Counted from the first letter of the stretch, positions 1 to 15,087 are shown. The stretch: DNA of 64,000 nucleotides from Amia ocellicauda (GCF_036373705.1 NC_089863.1:25337417-25401416), one strand, 5' to 3'. Numbers and translations are program-made. Notes: generated by a model from the letters alone, not told the origin.

Positions 1-2610
<2,610 letters not shown>

Positions 2611-2810
2611 NNNNNNNNNNNNNNNNNNNNNNNNNNNNNNNNNNNNNNNNNNNNNNNNNNNNNNNNNNNNNNNNNNNNNNNNNNNNNNNNNNNNNNNNNN
2701 NNNNNNNNNNNNNNNNNNNNNNNNNNNNNNNNNNNNNNNNNNNNNNNNNNNNNNNNNNNNNNNNNNNNNNNNNNNNNNNNNNNNNNNNNNNNNNNNNNNN
2801 NNNNNNNNNN
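2611..2810. other. Assembly gap, exactly 200 N
   Basis: There are 200 consecutive N. The round number suggests a fixed-size scaffold join, not a measured gap, so the true distance and order of the two flanking contigs are unknown. Confidence 0.99.
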
Positions 2811-2925
2811 GACAGGGGGAGAGAAAGAGAAAAAGAGAGAGGGAGTGGGGAGAAAGGGAGAGAGAAAGGAACACAGGGAGAGAAAGAGAGAGGGTGAAAG
2901 AGAGGGAAGGCAGAGAAGGAGAAAT
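2811..2925. repeat. GA-rich low-complexity tract at contig edge
   Basis: The sequence is purine-rich and made of imperfect GAGA and GGGA runs. It begins directly after the N gap and probably helped to cause the contig break. Confidence 0.85.
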
Positions 2926-5454
2926 TAGGTCCCTGGTATTCCTCTCTGCCCTGTCACCAGTGTCCCCGTGGCATTTCAGCCTTTTCAGAGCTGGAGCACC
3001 GACCCGGCGGTAGGCCTCCCCCCACCCTTTATATGGCCTCCTGTGGGTCCCCTCTCTCCTCACCCCTGTCCTGTCAGGCTACTCCTTTACCCTGGTGTTT
3101 AAGGTGCTGAGAATCAAGTATAACCCTTATTTGTTATTATCATTATTATTATTGTTGTTGTTGTTGTTATTCTGCAGGTGGAGAGAGAACTTTGTTTTGT
3201 GTCTTTCCCCGGGGAATTGGACGGGCTGTCGGCTGTAATCATTCATTACTGTAAAAGCAGCACGCCTAAGAGCTTTTTGGATGCCTCTCTTGCTGCCAAT
3301 CGGGCCATTTTATCATCAAACCCGCCTGCCACAACAAACAAAACCAACAACAAAACCATACATCAGTGTCTTGTAAGCAGAGTGCTGACAACCTCTCAAG
3401 ATGTGCCACTGCCAATGCATGCCTCACAAACCGGCCCGATTGCCTCACACAGCCTCATTAACTTAACAGACTACATTACTGCAAAGTTGTGGCTTTTGCC
3501 CCTCTAACTTCTGCTGAAAGCCCCACAAAATATCTTCAAAACAACCACTGGGCGTGCAATGAAACCCCACAACAAAAAGCCCTTGGAGCTAGACAGCTTC
3601 ACATTTGGGTTTTGTACCTGCTGTGCTGCAAACCGATTTGAAAGGGGAAGCAATGTAAATAGAAAAAGACGTTGAATATTTGAAGATTCGTTGTCTAAAA
3701 CCTAAAGGGTTGGAGTGCTACAGAAATAGGAGCAAAAACTACAAATATAATCATAATCATAACAGAAACTGACTAAATAAATAAATAAATGGTAAGTACA
3801 TGTATTTATTAATAAATAAAAAATCAGCTACATAGTTTATATTATATATATAGTCTTGCTATATTCATGGTTATTCACCAGCCTACAATACCTCACTTCA
3901 ATATCCCCAGGTAAATACAAAACCAATATATACAGCCAAGCCGGAAAATGTATAGAGCCCACTGCGGCTAACTTTCACAACGGCAGCAACACCAAAAGCA
4001 GCCTGGACTAAAATCAAGTCGCTCTTTCCTCCCACTTGCCTCCTCCGTTTGTTTCATTGCACTAGATGATAAATGCTCTGGTAGGGTGACTTTCATAAAA
4101 CCGGAAGCCAAAAACTGAATTGGCTCCACTTTCTTCATATGCAGTATGAGTATATCCAAGAAACTGAAATACTTTTACTTTATTTTTTGTCAAATCTTAG
4201 GTGCTGCTTAGCCTTGGCTTCCAAAGCAAATTTGTCTTGGTTAAAATCTTAATGGAAAACCAAGATATTGCATGAAAATAAACAAAAGTCTTAGCTATAC
4301 CCACTGCTATGAATCCAGGAATCAACTATATAATAGTGCAGCAGTATGTATGCTGTCAACTCAAGCAGCAGTGCAGCAGGACTTGAAACAAAGGGAGACA
4401 GACAGAGTGAGGACACATGGAAAAGTGTTCCCTCCTCAACCATTGATTCCTGTGGGGTGGATTTCCAGCGTTTACACACACCACTGGCAGGACTCCACCG
4501 GGCGACAATTAATCATTAAGTCGTTTGTTTGGTAATAAACTGATCTGGAGAAACAGGGGACAGACATACAGAGGGGCCCTGGCCTCAGTGATGGTCCACT
4601 GAGACAAACACATGCGGTCAAGATGGAAAAAGGAAAAAATCCACATAGGGCAGGGATGGTGATCCTGTTTGGCGCTGATTTGTTTACTTCTTTACTTCGC
4701 TAAGTGCCAATCAAAAACACTGTGGACAGATAGAACCCCTTCATTCACCCCTCCACCCCCCAAAACCAGCATCCACTGCTAACCTCCCCCCACTTTGAAC
4801 ACCCCCATAACTCAGTAACACCAGTCTACTAATGGGACTTCTGCTGCTGAATGAAATGAGGCACCAAGACAATTCTGACCAAACAATATTTTGAATATGC
4901 AGGTTATTTATGTCCCTCATTCAATTTTTGCTCACAGATTATGATATTTTATTGTACATTTAAAGGTTTAAAAAGTAATAGTAATAGCACTTCACTCACT
5001 TGATATTTTTGGGAATATGTACCTTTTTATTTTGGACAATGAGAATCTTTAATCCTCACTCAAATAAGATCAATCAATCAATCTTCATTGTATATACTGG
5101 AACACTATTCCAAAGCATGTCTCAACATTGAGAATAAGTGCAACATACAATGAATACATCATTTCAGTGTTGCAGTATTGTTACAGTAAAATAAAATGCA
5201 TGAATCACATTTCATCACACATTAAGTTTGAGGATTATAATGCTAAAGCACAATGCATTACACTGCAGCAGAGGTTGGCTCCTCGCTTGCTTCTGTCACA
5301 CTGCCCCCAGTCTGCCCATTCCAGCAAAGTCCCACAGATCCCCCCACTGCCCCGCCGTTACAATACAATAAGTAAACGTTTGTTCATTTGGATGCTTTAG
5401 TAACGCTTCGATATTGTTTTTGTTTTTTGTTTGCACTTGCAAACATATACACTA
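2926..5454. other. No recognised gene; complex sequence, possible conserved noncoding blocks
   Basis: No exon of a known family was recognised. The parts at about 2930-3650 and 4000-4800 have balanced composition and are not simple repeat. A short (ATT/GTT)n tract lies at about 3135-3170. From 3650 to 3950 and after 4850 the sequence is AT-rich. The complex parts could be conserved noncoding DNA, but this cannot be shown without alignment. Confidence 0.4.
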
Positions 5455-6679
5455 TACACTCACCTAAAAGATTATTAGGAACACCTGTTCAATTTCTCAT
5501 TAATGCAATTATCTAACCAACCAATCACATGGCAGTTGCTTCAATGCATTTAGGGGTGTGGTCCTGGTCAAGACAATCTCCTGAACTCCAAACTGAATGT
5601 CTGAATGGGAAAGAAAGGTGATTTAAGCAATTTTGAGCGTGGCATGGCTGTTGGTGCCAGACGGGCCGGTCTGAGTATTTCACAATCTGCTCAGTTACTG
5701 GGATTTTCACGCACAACCATTTCTAGGGTTTACAAAGAATGGTGTGAAAAGGGAAAAACATCCAGTATGCGGCAGTCCTGTGGGCGAAAATGCCTTGTTG
5801 ATGCTACAGGTCAGAGGAGAATGGGCCGACTGATTCAAGCTGATAGAAGAGCAACTTTGACTGAAATAACCACTCGTTACAACCGAGGTATGCAGCAAAG
5901 CATTTGTGAAGCCACAACACGTACAACCTTGAGGCGGATGGGCTACAACAGCAGAAGACCCCACCGGGTACCACTCATCTCCACTACAAATAGGAAAAAG
6001 AGGCTACAATTTGCACAAGCTCACCAAAATTGGACAGTTGAAGACTGGAAAAATGTTGCCTGGTCTGATGAGTCTCGATTTCTGTTGAGACATTCAGATG
6101 GTACAGTCAGAATTTGGCGTAAACAGAATGAGAACATGGATCCATCATGCCTTGTTACCACTGTGCAGGCTGGTGGTGGTGGTGTAATGGTGTGGGGGAT
6201 GTTTTCTTGGCACACTTTAGGCCCCTTAGTGCCAATTGGGCATCGTTTAAATGCCACGGCCTACCTGAGCATTGTTTCTGACCATGTCCATCCCTTTATG
6301 ACCACCATGTACCCATCCTCTGATGGCTACTTCCAGCAGGATAATGCACCATGTCACAAAGGTCGAATCATTTCAAATTGGTTTCTTGAACATGACAATG
6401 AGTTCACTGTACTAAACTGGCCCCCACAGTCACCAGATCTCAACCCAATAGAGCATCTTTGGGATGTGGTGGAACGGGAGTTTTGTGCCCTGGATGTGCA
6501 TCCCACAAATCTCCATCAACTGCAAGATGCTATCCTATCAATATGGGCCAACATTTCTAAAGAATGCTTTCAGCACCTTGTTGAATCAATGCCACGTAGA
6601 ATTAAGGCAGTTCTGAAGGCGAAAGGGGGTCAAACACAGTATTAGTATGGTGTTCCTAATAATTCTTTAGGTGAGTGTA
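5455..6679 (+). mobile_element. Tc1/mariner transposon, DD36E type, apparently complete
   Basis: The element is about 1.2 kb, flanked by TA, with inverted ends of about 30 bp. The left end reads TACACTCACCTAAAAGATTA and the right end reads ...GGTGAGTGTA in inverse orientation; the arms differ by only a couple of bases. It encloses one uninterrupted transposase. Complete ends plus an intact reading frame suggest a young or recently active copy. Confidence 0.93.
5605..6645 (+). CDS. Tc1-like transposase, intact, DD36E
   Basis: This 346-aa protein would cut and paste its own element by binding the inverted ends. The N-terminal third shows paired-type helix-turn-helix DNA-binding features (ISQSAQLLGFSRTTISRVY near residues 25-43, with a second HTH-like region to about residue 115). 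The catalytic core has the first Asp in WSDESRF, the second Asp in QQDNAPCH and the Glu in LNPIEHLW. I count 36 residues between the second Asp and the Glu, against 34 in Sleeping Beauty-type Tc1 elements. That spacing matches the DD36E group I know as Incomer. There is no internal stop or frameshift. The Met start lies just after the left inverted end, and the stop lies inside the element just before the right end. Confidence 0.92.
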   Translation: MGKKGDLSNFERGMAVGARRAGLSISQSAQLLGFSRTTISRVYKEWCEKGKTSSMRQSCGRKCLVDATGQRRMGRLIQADRRATLTEITTRYNRGMQQSICEATTRTTLRRMGYNSRRPHRVPLISTTNRKKRLQFAQAHQNWTVEDWKNVAWSDESRFLLRHSDGTVRIWRKQNENMDPSCLVTTVQAGGGGVMVWGMFSWHTLGPLVPIGHRLNATAYLSIVSDHVHPFMTTMYPSSDGYFQQDNAPCHKGRIISNWFLEHDNEFTVLNWPPQSPDLNPIEHLWDVVEREFCALDVHPTNLHQLQDAILSIWANISKECFQHLVESMPRRIKAVLKAKGGQTQY

Positions 6680-9449
6680 TATACAATATACATATACTGA
6701 AAAATATCTCCTGCTTTTGCATTATGTAAAATAACTAAAACTAAAACTAAAAAAGTAGAATAAATATACGTTGTGTGGCACTGATTATTTTAATACAAAA
6801 TAAAATAATGCAGTGGTATCAAACTACCGTGGAATAAATGAGTATGCACAAATGTATCCTGCAAAACAAAGGCATCATTTATTTATTTACATTTGAAAAT
6901 GTACAGCTTTCTCTTGCCCACTTCATTAAATTTTTCAATTGTGTGGCCATTTCTCCAGTTGATACAGGAGATAACGGAAAGCACAATGCGTCCGTCCCGC
7001 CTGTTCAACAGACCTGAGCTGCCTACAGTCAATCACTACAGGACAGTTTTCATCATCTTCATCCTGGTGCCAGAGTGCAGCACTGCAGCGTAAAACAGGC
7101 ATCATAACACTTAGGACGCGTTCGTCTAGCGCAGATCTTCGCGGCTCCACCAATGGGATCGGCGGGATTCTGCAGATCTGCGCAGACTTGCGGAAATCTG
7201 CGCATCAACAACGACCCCTAAAACATGAATATTCGGAATACAACTGAACTACTCATAACTAGATTCATAAGCACATATTAATATATATGTTTACATATAA
7301 AATATACTTACGTTGTGTTTTATTTTACATTGACAACGTATTTTAATTTGTGAATAGCGGCAAATGCTCTGTGTACCGATACAATTGAAACCACACTAAA
7401 ATGCAAATACAAAAATAACCAGTGTGCAAATTGTCGTTTGAAAAGTGTTATTAAATACTAAGAAATAACTCAGAATATAGGGTTTTGAAAGCTCTACCGG
7501 GATTATTACCCAACTAGAACTGAGTGCAATATTATATGAATAATATGAAGTTATATATAGAGGGCTGCATATGTAGCCTATAGGTTCACCATCGCTGACA
7601 ATATGTGATACAGTAATTAGCCTTGTTTATCAGTGAACGAATCCATGATCACTGATACATTTAAATAAATTAATGGAAAATATATGTTACATGCAATCCC
7701 AAATTAAGCTGTTTAAAAGAAAAGGGATGTGAATACTTTCCACTACAGCTGTCCCCATACAGATGAAATATATATGTTTAAAATATGGTAGAAATGTGTT
7801 CTCATTGTATGTTTTCATGTGCCAAAATTAGACAGATTGTGTTATATTTGGGATGCATTTAAAATGTTTTAGTCTGTAAACCATATATGTATTTTATATG
7901 TTGAATATATATTGTAGAAACTAACCTATATATGTTCAAACTATAAAGTAAATACTGTACATGTATTACAGACTAAAATAGATTTAAACCACAAAATACC
8001 ACTTCTACTACTACTAATATAATAACTGACCAAGTTTCAGAGCCCTTCGTACATGCATTATGAAGAGACGGTTTACCTCTTGCGATTACCCAATGGCTTC
8101 CCACATGAGTGAATTTCAGGCCAACCTCAGTGTAAACCTTGCCCGGATTTACACTCACCCAGAGAGGGGCACGACAGCTGTGGAGGTGGCAGTTGTCACA
8201 GTCCTCTCGTTTGGCATTGAGTCGCCACTAATCCCTCCTCGGCTTTGGGATGGTGGGGACTCTCTCCGTGTCATTGTAACAAAATATTTACTTTGTACTT
8301 ATTGCCGACGAGCGCTTACATAAATTGATAAAGCGCATAGCCGCCTCGGCCGAGACAGGGCCCGGCAGGTGGGCGATCTCCCCCGAGGGTGGCACTATGG
8401 AAGGCCAACGAAGAGGGAATCCGAAATCATTTCCCACCAGGAACGTGAAGACGGCTGGCAGGTGGGTTGGTTGCTGGTGTTATAATTGCCTGTATTTATT
8501 TAACTTAACACTTGACTAATTCCAGCATGGCATTTCAGTTCATTTGAGCTCTTGTCAAGGAAGGCATGCCTGGCGCGTACATTCATTTCCACCCGGCATT
8601 TGAGATTGCGCGCCACTGTCAGTTCTGCACGTCCGTTCCAACGCCCGACGCCAGTCTTATCTGCCATAGCCGTTTATTGGAATCCCAAACATTTTGCAAT
8701 CTACAGGCACAGCGCTGGCTACTTTGTTTGTTTTGATCCATCTAATTATAAGTGACGTACTCAGATGTTTTGGTTGTATTGTGATGAAGATTATCGACGT
8801 TATGTGTGTGTCAACGAAATACATCGCAACCCTGGAAACTCAGTTCAATGTACTTTCCTCCTCTTCAAAGAAATGTCAAACGCAAAGCTTAAAGGAATCT
8901 TTTTTTTAAAAGGTACTTTACTTAAAGCAGAGGGTCAGAGTTCACGGAAACTAAAGAACCATTGCATTATGGGAGCAGCGTTCTTTTACATAGAGAGTTT
9001 TGTAGGTCTGGAATGAACTTTAGTTGTATTTAGGCTACTGTTGTATTAACTGACATTACCAGTAGGCGAAGTTTGATTTATGTTACATGAATATTAGTAT
9101 TTTAAAACATATACCCAAATTTATGATAATGGCAATACATTAGGCTATCTGTAATACATTCCTGTCTGTAGTAGTCTCTATATAATCAATCAATACCTTT
9201 TCCTCCTCCATTACTTAAACAACATTCAAGATTTTCTCAAATGCTTGAGTATGGTCGCAGCTTTAAAGCAAGGTCAATGATTGACTGCAGAAATGTTGTG
9301 GTTATGTTGTATTAATGTTCTGCACAACATTGGAGGCCAGCAAACAAACCTGGGACACTACAATAACATGTACATTTACACATCAGTGGAATCGGTGGAC
9401 AACTACGGCTCAACGTTGAATTGTTAAGTGGAATGACAGGCAAAGGAAA
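6680..9449. other. No recognised gene; AT-rich then complex sequence
   Basis: The stretch from 6680 to 8000 is AT-rich with no gene seen. A cluster of near-identical AGATCTGCGCA-type words lies at 7129-7204. About 8040-8700 is complex and partly GC-rich, with several short open frames on the plus strand but no recognisable protein. It could be conserved noncoding DNA. Confidence 0.35.
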
Positions 9450-9527
9450 AGGCAGTGTGTGTGTGTGAGAATATATGTGTGCGTGAGAGAGAGAGAGAGA
9501 GTGTGTGTGTGTGTGTGGGGGGGGGGG
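9450..9527. repeat. GT/GA/G compound microsatellite
   Basis: Runs of GT, then GA, then GT again end in an 11-base G run. Confidence 0.9.
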
Positions 9528-12500
9528 TCTTAATCTCACTGCGTCAATCCTCTGTCCAATGCAGCTTCCATCCCAGAGGTCACCTATGTCTGTCTGAGGT
9601 CTGGTCCCTCTAATGAGGGCAAAGGGGGACCAGGTTAGGGTTTCCATGTTTAGCGTTTGTTTAGACAAACAACCAGAAAGCACTGCATCCCCCCCGAACA
9701 CCCACGCCCACCCTTCGCCACCACTACCACCCCCCCACTCTCACCCCACCCGGATTCTCTCTCTGCCTCTCCCCCAGGCAGACAAAGGAGAGAGTACAGA
9801 GAGTGCCAGAGCAGACTGAGACACAGTCTGTTCCACTCTGCTGTTGTGCTATTTTAAGGCCGAATGAAAAAAAAAATAAAAGAAACAGTGCCACCCTCAA
9901 ATCTCCAATTAAGAGTTTTGAAATGAAACCAGGCTGCTGAGCATAGAGGAGAAGAGCTGGGAGAAGAAGAGGCAGAGGGGGAGTCCTTTTCGCTCTGTTC
10001 ACGGCCCCCTGCCACCCAGTGTTAAAAAAGCCAACAAGCCCTCTTGGGTTCGAACTGTGGTCTCAGGTCTGCTCCACAAGACCTCTCCTCTGACAGCGGG
10101 CTTTCTTGAATGTTTTTTTGATGTCCCTCACTAAGCAAAAGCACCATCTCCACCCACGAGCTCCATGGCGGGCAGCAGAATTGGGTCACTGTCACAGCCC
10201 ACTCCAACCTCACCGATCGTGTCACGGAGGAAGACGAGATTAATTTTCCGCAGCAGCTTGTTTTGCGTCATGCCCTGTACAATCTGCTTCATTTGAGAAA
10301 ATATTAAATAATAATAGCACCAATAATAATAACAACATAAAATATGGGGAGACGGGAGTTCTAGGAATGTCTGGCAGAAAGCAACATCTACTGCCTCCCT
10401 TACTGCGGACAGACAATTGTTGATGCTGTTTAGAGACCCTGGGTAGAAATAAATCCAGTTTTGTTGTGACCTTTATTTTGCACAGAAACTGCACTGTCTA
10501 TTGACCCCTCTGGTAGGCAGCTTAAATCAAGCAGGATTTTAAAAACGGCGGTGGATAAAATCTCACCCAAATCATCGGACGAATGCACAGTGTATTTATA
10601 GTGTGACGAGTCTCACATATCTGACAGCACAAATACAATACGGATGGGAGCTTAAAAAGACTGTTTCGTGAAGGACATATTCTACAACAACAGGGTCAAA
10701 CCCATCTTGTATTTTTTTTTATGGCGGGGGCGGGGGGTTTGCTTCCTTAATAATAATAATAATAATAATCACACTTTCACAGGGAAGGTAAGCAATACAC
10801 ATGTATATAAATTTATATAAAAGTACATTGTCATGAGTGTGTCAATATTTTGAACAGTAAAGCAGTAGATATAGTGATTGAATTGTAGAGGGTAAGTCCC
10901 TAACCTCTCCTGGCAGGATAAGGAGCTTTGCCTTCCCGCTGCCCTTGTGGGACAGTGGGTCCCAGCATTGCTAATCTACAGATGCCCACCCCCCAAATCC
11001 TAAATTTAATCCCATGCAACAGCCCCATAATTATGCCACAACTGCTGTCCCCCGGCTTGGCGGCCTCGGAGCTTTATCAGCAGTTCTTAGTGGTGGTGGA
11101 ACAGCAGGGCCGCACCCTCGAGCAGAATCTGTCTACACAAATGCTGTGTGAACGTCAGACCGGTTCCTGTGGGTGGTGTCCAGTTTCTACTAATTTCCTG
11201 GTGAGCCAAGACCTGCAACACAGTTCGACACGAATCTTGCTTGTACGGATTAGGTGCCCTGTCCACTCGGTCGGTCCATTTCTTTTTCCACTGAGCACTG
11301 GTCCTGCTGTTGTTTGGCTAGAAATGGGGATTTGGGTTTTCCAGTCTCTGTGCAGGATTGTCATCACTTCAGTTGGGGTGGAGAAAGTGGAAGGGATGGG
11401 AGGAATTAAAGGAACCCTCAAAAAGACACACCCAGAGTACCCTTTGAGGAATCCCTGTCGGAGGGACGCTTCAGTTTGGCCAACTTGAACTGAAACGATG
11501 CCACGGCAAAGGGACACAATTTCGGTATCAAGACCTGCCCCCTTTCCGGACCTTTCTCCTTTCCACCATGGATCACACCCCAGCAGGACACAAAGAGGAT
11601 TGGTTCACAAAGCAAACGTTCTGTCTCCGCCGTGTCCTTAGATTGAAATGCAGCCAAAGAACGAACAAGCAAGCGTCCCCCCTCCACGTAACCCCCGCAC
11701 ATCTCACTCCCACGTTCCCAAACACAGACAATGCAGGGATATTTCTAAGCATCGCTGCTGGTGTTATCTTTGTCTAATAGATAAGGGACAGAGAGGGGAG
11801 AGGGGAGATTTGCCGTCTCTGCCAATCCTCCCCGTTTAAAAAATCCATTAAATGCAAAACTGACTTCTTATGTATATATTTCAATCAGCCCCGCAAAGGG
11901 AGATTTAGAATAAAACTCTTAGCTTCCATTCCCTTTTCATTCTCATCTCCCAGGAAAGAAAAGATCAAAGAGGAAAACTTTTAAGTCCTGGTTTCGGGCC
12001 ACAAGCAGGGGTCTGGGTGAGAGACAAGAGACACGGTTTCTTCCAAAAGAGATAGTGGGGGAATAAAAAAAACAATATCAAAACTGCTCTTGGGATAAGG
12101 AAAATGAAAAAGGGAAAAAAAATCACATTACAGTCTTGGGGGGAGTGGGGGGCATCTAATGACAGCAGAGGTGTTAGGAGGAGAGAAAAAAAAGAAGTGA
12201 AAGCTTTTAAGCCTAATCTGAAAGCCTAGGCAAGTTAATCTAAAGACCTACTTTAAGCATGTGCAAGCCAAAACACAAATATGCATATATAGAAATCAAC
12301 CTGCCACACAGTAGCAAGAATAAACAGGATGTTTTTTTTAAATAATTTTTAGTATTTTTTTTTTTATTATTATTAATCATCACACTAGGTGAATAGAGAC
12401 CACAGGAGGTTAAACGGATCTTTTTTTTTTTATCAAGTCAAAAACACAAGGCTATTAGTTCCTATAATTCACCCCTGACTGACTGACTTATATACACGGA

Positions 12501-12836
12501 TCAGTGATTGATTTGATTGAAATAGTGGGGCACATCCTGTGAATTTCCCCTCCTCTTTCCCCTCTCAGGATATGGGTCTAATGTCCGGTATGATTCTCTT
12601 TTGGTGCCTGTGCTTTGAATGTTACCTACTACCCCGGCGTACTATTCCAGCACAAAGACCATACAAACAAACAAACACACAAAAAAACACATTTTGGAAA
12701 ACATAATGCTACAAAAAGAGCAAGTGAGATGGGGCTACTTTGCCAGAATCTTCCTAACATGGTGCAACATGGTTTTGCTCCCTGTTGCACACTCCCAAAT
12801 ACCACATGCCTCAGAGCTAAGACATGTTAATACACA
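9528..12836. other. No recognised gene; complex unique sequence
   Basis: The region is of mixed composition. An open frame of 186 codons at 10928-11488 has no family resemblance and overlaps an equally open minus-strand frame, so I do not call it a gene. A short (AAT)n tract lies at about 10748-10770. AT-rich sequence prevails after 11830. Confidence 0.35.
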
Positions 12837-13370
12837 ATCATAACCTTTATTTATACAGGGAAGCCCAACGTAGACCGAAACTTCATTTGCAGTGGGGCCC
12901 TGCTACAAAGTCAGGAGAGGAATAAACCGTAGGCTAGTAAAAGGACTAGCTAGTAAAGAACACATAGCAGACACATGTACGTAAATCATACAATCAAGCA
13001 TAACAAGACAACTTTCGGTGAACTGGATATCTAAAATGGACCCAAAATCACACAAGGCAACCAGATCCTGTAGAGCTACGGATTTCTGAAAATCATTCCT
13101 TGCCTGAGAAGCATTGAAACAGACCGGTTTCTTGCTCAGATCAGTAGAAAACAATTTGTATTTCTAGATTAAATCAAGAGATTCAAAGTTAAGGCTGTAG
13201 GATTCATATATATTATGTCACCATAATCAAACACAGTCAGAAATGTTGCTTGAACAATTTTCTTTCGACTTTCTAGTGTAAGACATGACTTCTTTCTATA
13301 GAGAAAGCCCAGTCTCACCAACATGTGTTTGAAATGACAGCCTGTCACAATCCAGATACCTAAGATATTA
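12837..13370 (-). repeat. Probable LINE 3' remnant, minus strand
   Basis: The block opens with a CCTTTATTTATACAGGGAAG motif, which resembles the reverse complement of a tail seen at the 3' ends of several fish LINEs. It then runs into sequence with a weak minus-strand open frame. No catalytic motif is visible, so the class is uncertain. Confidence 0.4.
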
Positions 13371-13725
13371 GTGTTAAAAATTTGCCAAAAAGGGGAAAAG
13401 TTAAAGAGTAAAGCATTTTCTTGTATGTGGCCTAGAGCACTACATTGTAAGTCAGTCCAAACGTGCAGCGAGACACACCACAGGGCCCTTGGTGGCAGTT
13501 CATCCGAGGGGACATGTTGATGTTTACTCCCCAGGCCTGGAGAGATGATCTGTCGCTTTTGACCGTTTCTAGGCAGGGAAGCGTGGATGTACCTTTATAC
13601 AAGTGAACGGGGTAAGGTTTCATTTCTTGGAAATAATCAGAGCGTGCAAAGTGGCTACTCCATCTGAAGGGAGTGGTGAAGGTTGTTTAGGAGTCCTCAA
13701 TAATTAATTACTTATGCCCGTTATA

Positions 13726-13788
13726 CTACTACCACTACAACTACTACTTCTACTGGTCTACTACCACTACTACCACTACTACTACTAC

Positions 13789-13880
<92 letters not shown>

Positions 13881-13882
13881 AT
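13726..13882. repeat. (ACT)n-(AAT)n-(ATT)n compound trinucleotide repeat, palindromic
   Basis: An ACT tract passes into about 14 AAT units and then directly into about 16 ATT units. The last two are reverse complements, so the locus can fold into a long AT hairpin. Confidence 0.95.
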
Positions 13883-14489
13883 ACAGCAAATATTATAAAA
13901 CATAACGTTCCATCATGAAATTAACGTTTTGCCAATGGTTGTATTTCCTGTCTGGAGATTCCTGTATCTCAACTTCAGGCATGCAACCATGATTAAATTT
14001 TGCTTACTTCCATAATAGGTGAATTATAAAAGATCAGACGGGATAAGACTGCTTTGTGTGTGTACAGCCTACTGATTAATAATAATAATTAATACATAGA
14101 CACACTCATACATGGATACATTAATGCATGCATACATACATTTTGAAAATTATACAATGCCCTTCGGAAAGCAGTCTCGACAGCTGCTCGTTACAAATGC
14201 CTCCGCTGATTGGAGTTTGATAAAGTGAAGTGAGTATTTGTCATGTCATTTAGTTGTGGAGAGGCGACAGCACTCACATGGATGAATATTTCATGACGAG
14301 TGAACCAACTTTCCGACCGCACACAACATGTTTATTTACGTTTTTGGAATTGATTTCATTTTCAACACACGGGCATGCTGGAACAATTGAACCTCCATTC
14401 ACAACATCCAGCGAACAAGATGCCCCGTGTCCAGCACTGACCTGGTGATTGCATTCCCATGAAGCCAACCACATAATATACTGTCTCAC

Positions 14490-14490
<1 letters not shown>

Positions 14491-14538
<48 letters not shown>
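14491..14538. repeat. (ATA)n trinucleotide microsatellite
   Basis: About 16 uninterrupted ATA units. Confidence 0.97.
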
Positions 14539-14539
<1 letters not shown>

Positions 14540-14617
14540 GCATTCTAGTTATCGTTACGCAGGGAGTACATCGATATCAAATAACTACAGACTATATATA
14601 AAGAAAGATAAACTCAC

Positions 14618-15047
14618 CTAGGCTTGACTTCAGACTCGCAGAATAAAGGTCTGCATCCTGTAGTCGCCGTGCCTCCGTTAACTGAGAGACTAATCTGCTT
14701 CAGTGCGCCTCGCCATTGCGCGTCACTTGGCACAACTCCTGCGTGTCCAGTTACCTGAGCGCCCGCCGTGTGCGACTGGACAGCTCCCGCCGAGCCCGAC
14801 CCTTTCTCTTTCTTACTTCTTCTCTTTTTTTGGGGGGGGGGGGGCGACTTGCCTCTTCAGCAAATTTCTCTTCTCCTCCGAGTCAATTATTCATGCAGGG
14901 TGCTTTAAAATGTACAGACAACCAGGATCATTTTGGGGAGACTTTTTCTGTTGGCCCCCTTTTACGCAGCCACTAACTGTTTAAATCTGTGAACGTCGCC
15001 GGCTGGTACTGCATGAGCGCCTGTATTGTCGTTCGCATCTCTAGGGA

Positions 15048-15050
<3 letters not shown>
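14618..15050 (-). promoter_or_regulatory. Candidate CpG-rich promoter and noncoding first exon of a leftward gene
   Basis: The block is markedly richer in CpG than its AT-rich surroundings, especially at 14700-14800 and 14990-15040. Read on the minus strand it ends at 14618 in a strong donor context, CTAG|GTGAGT. A second donor-like CAG|GTAA lies inside, near 14755. The minus strand has only very short ATG frames, so the exon would be 5' UTR. No downstream coding exon was found to the left. It could equally be a CpG-rich regulatory element. Confidence 0.3.

Positions 15051-15051
<1 letters not shown>

Positions 15052-15084
<33 letters not shown>
15052..15084. repeat. (GA)n microsatellite
   Basis: About 16 GA units next to the CpG-rich block. 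Confidence 0.97.

Positions 15085-15087
<3 letters not shown>

Noticed and set aside
3178..3507. Open frame of 109 codons following a TTCTGCAG acceptor-like site
   Set aside because: The protein has no family resemblance and no partner exon was found. More likely conserved noncoding or chance sequence.
10928..11488. Open frame of 186 codons on the plus strand
   Set aside because: No recognisable domain, biased to Cys, Pro and Ser, and overlapped by long minus-strand frames. There is no splice or promoter support. GC-balanced noncoding DNA can give such frames by chance.
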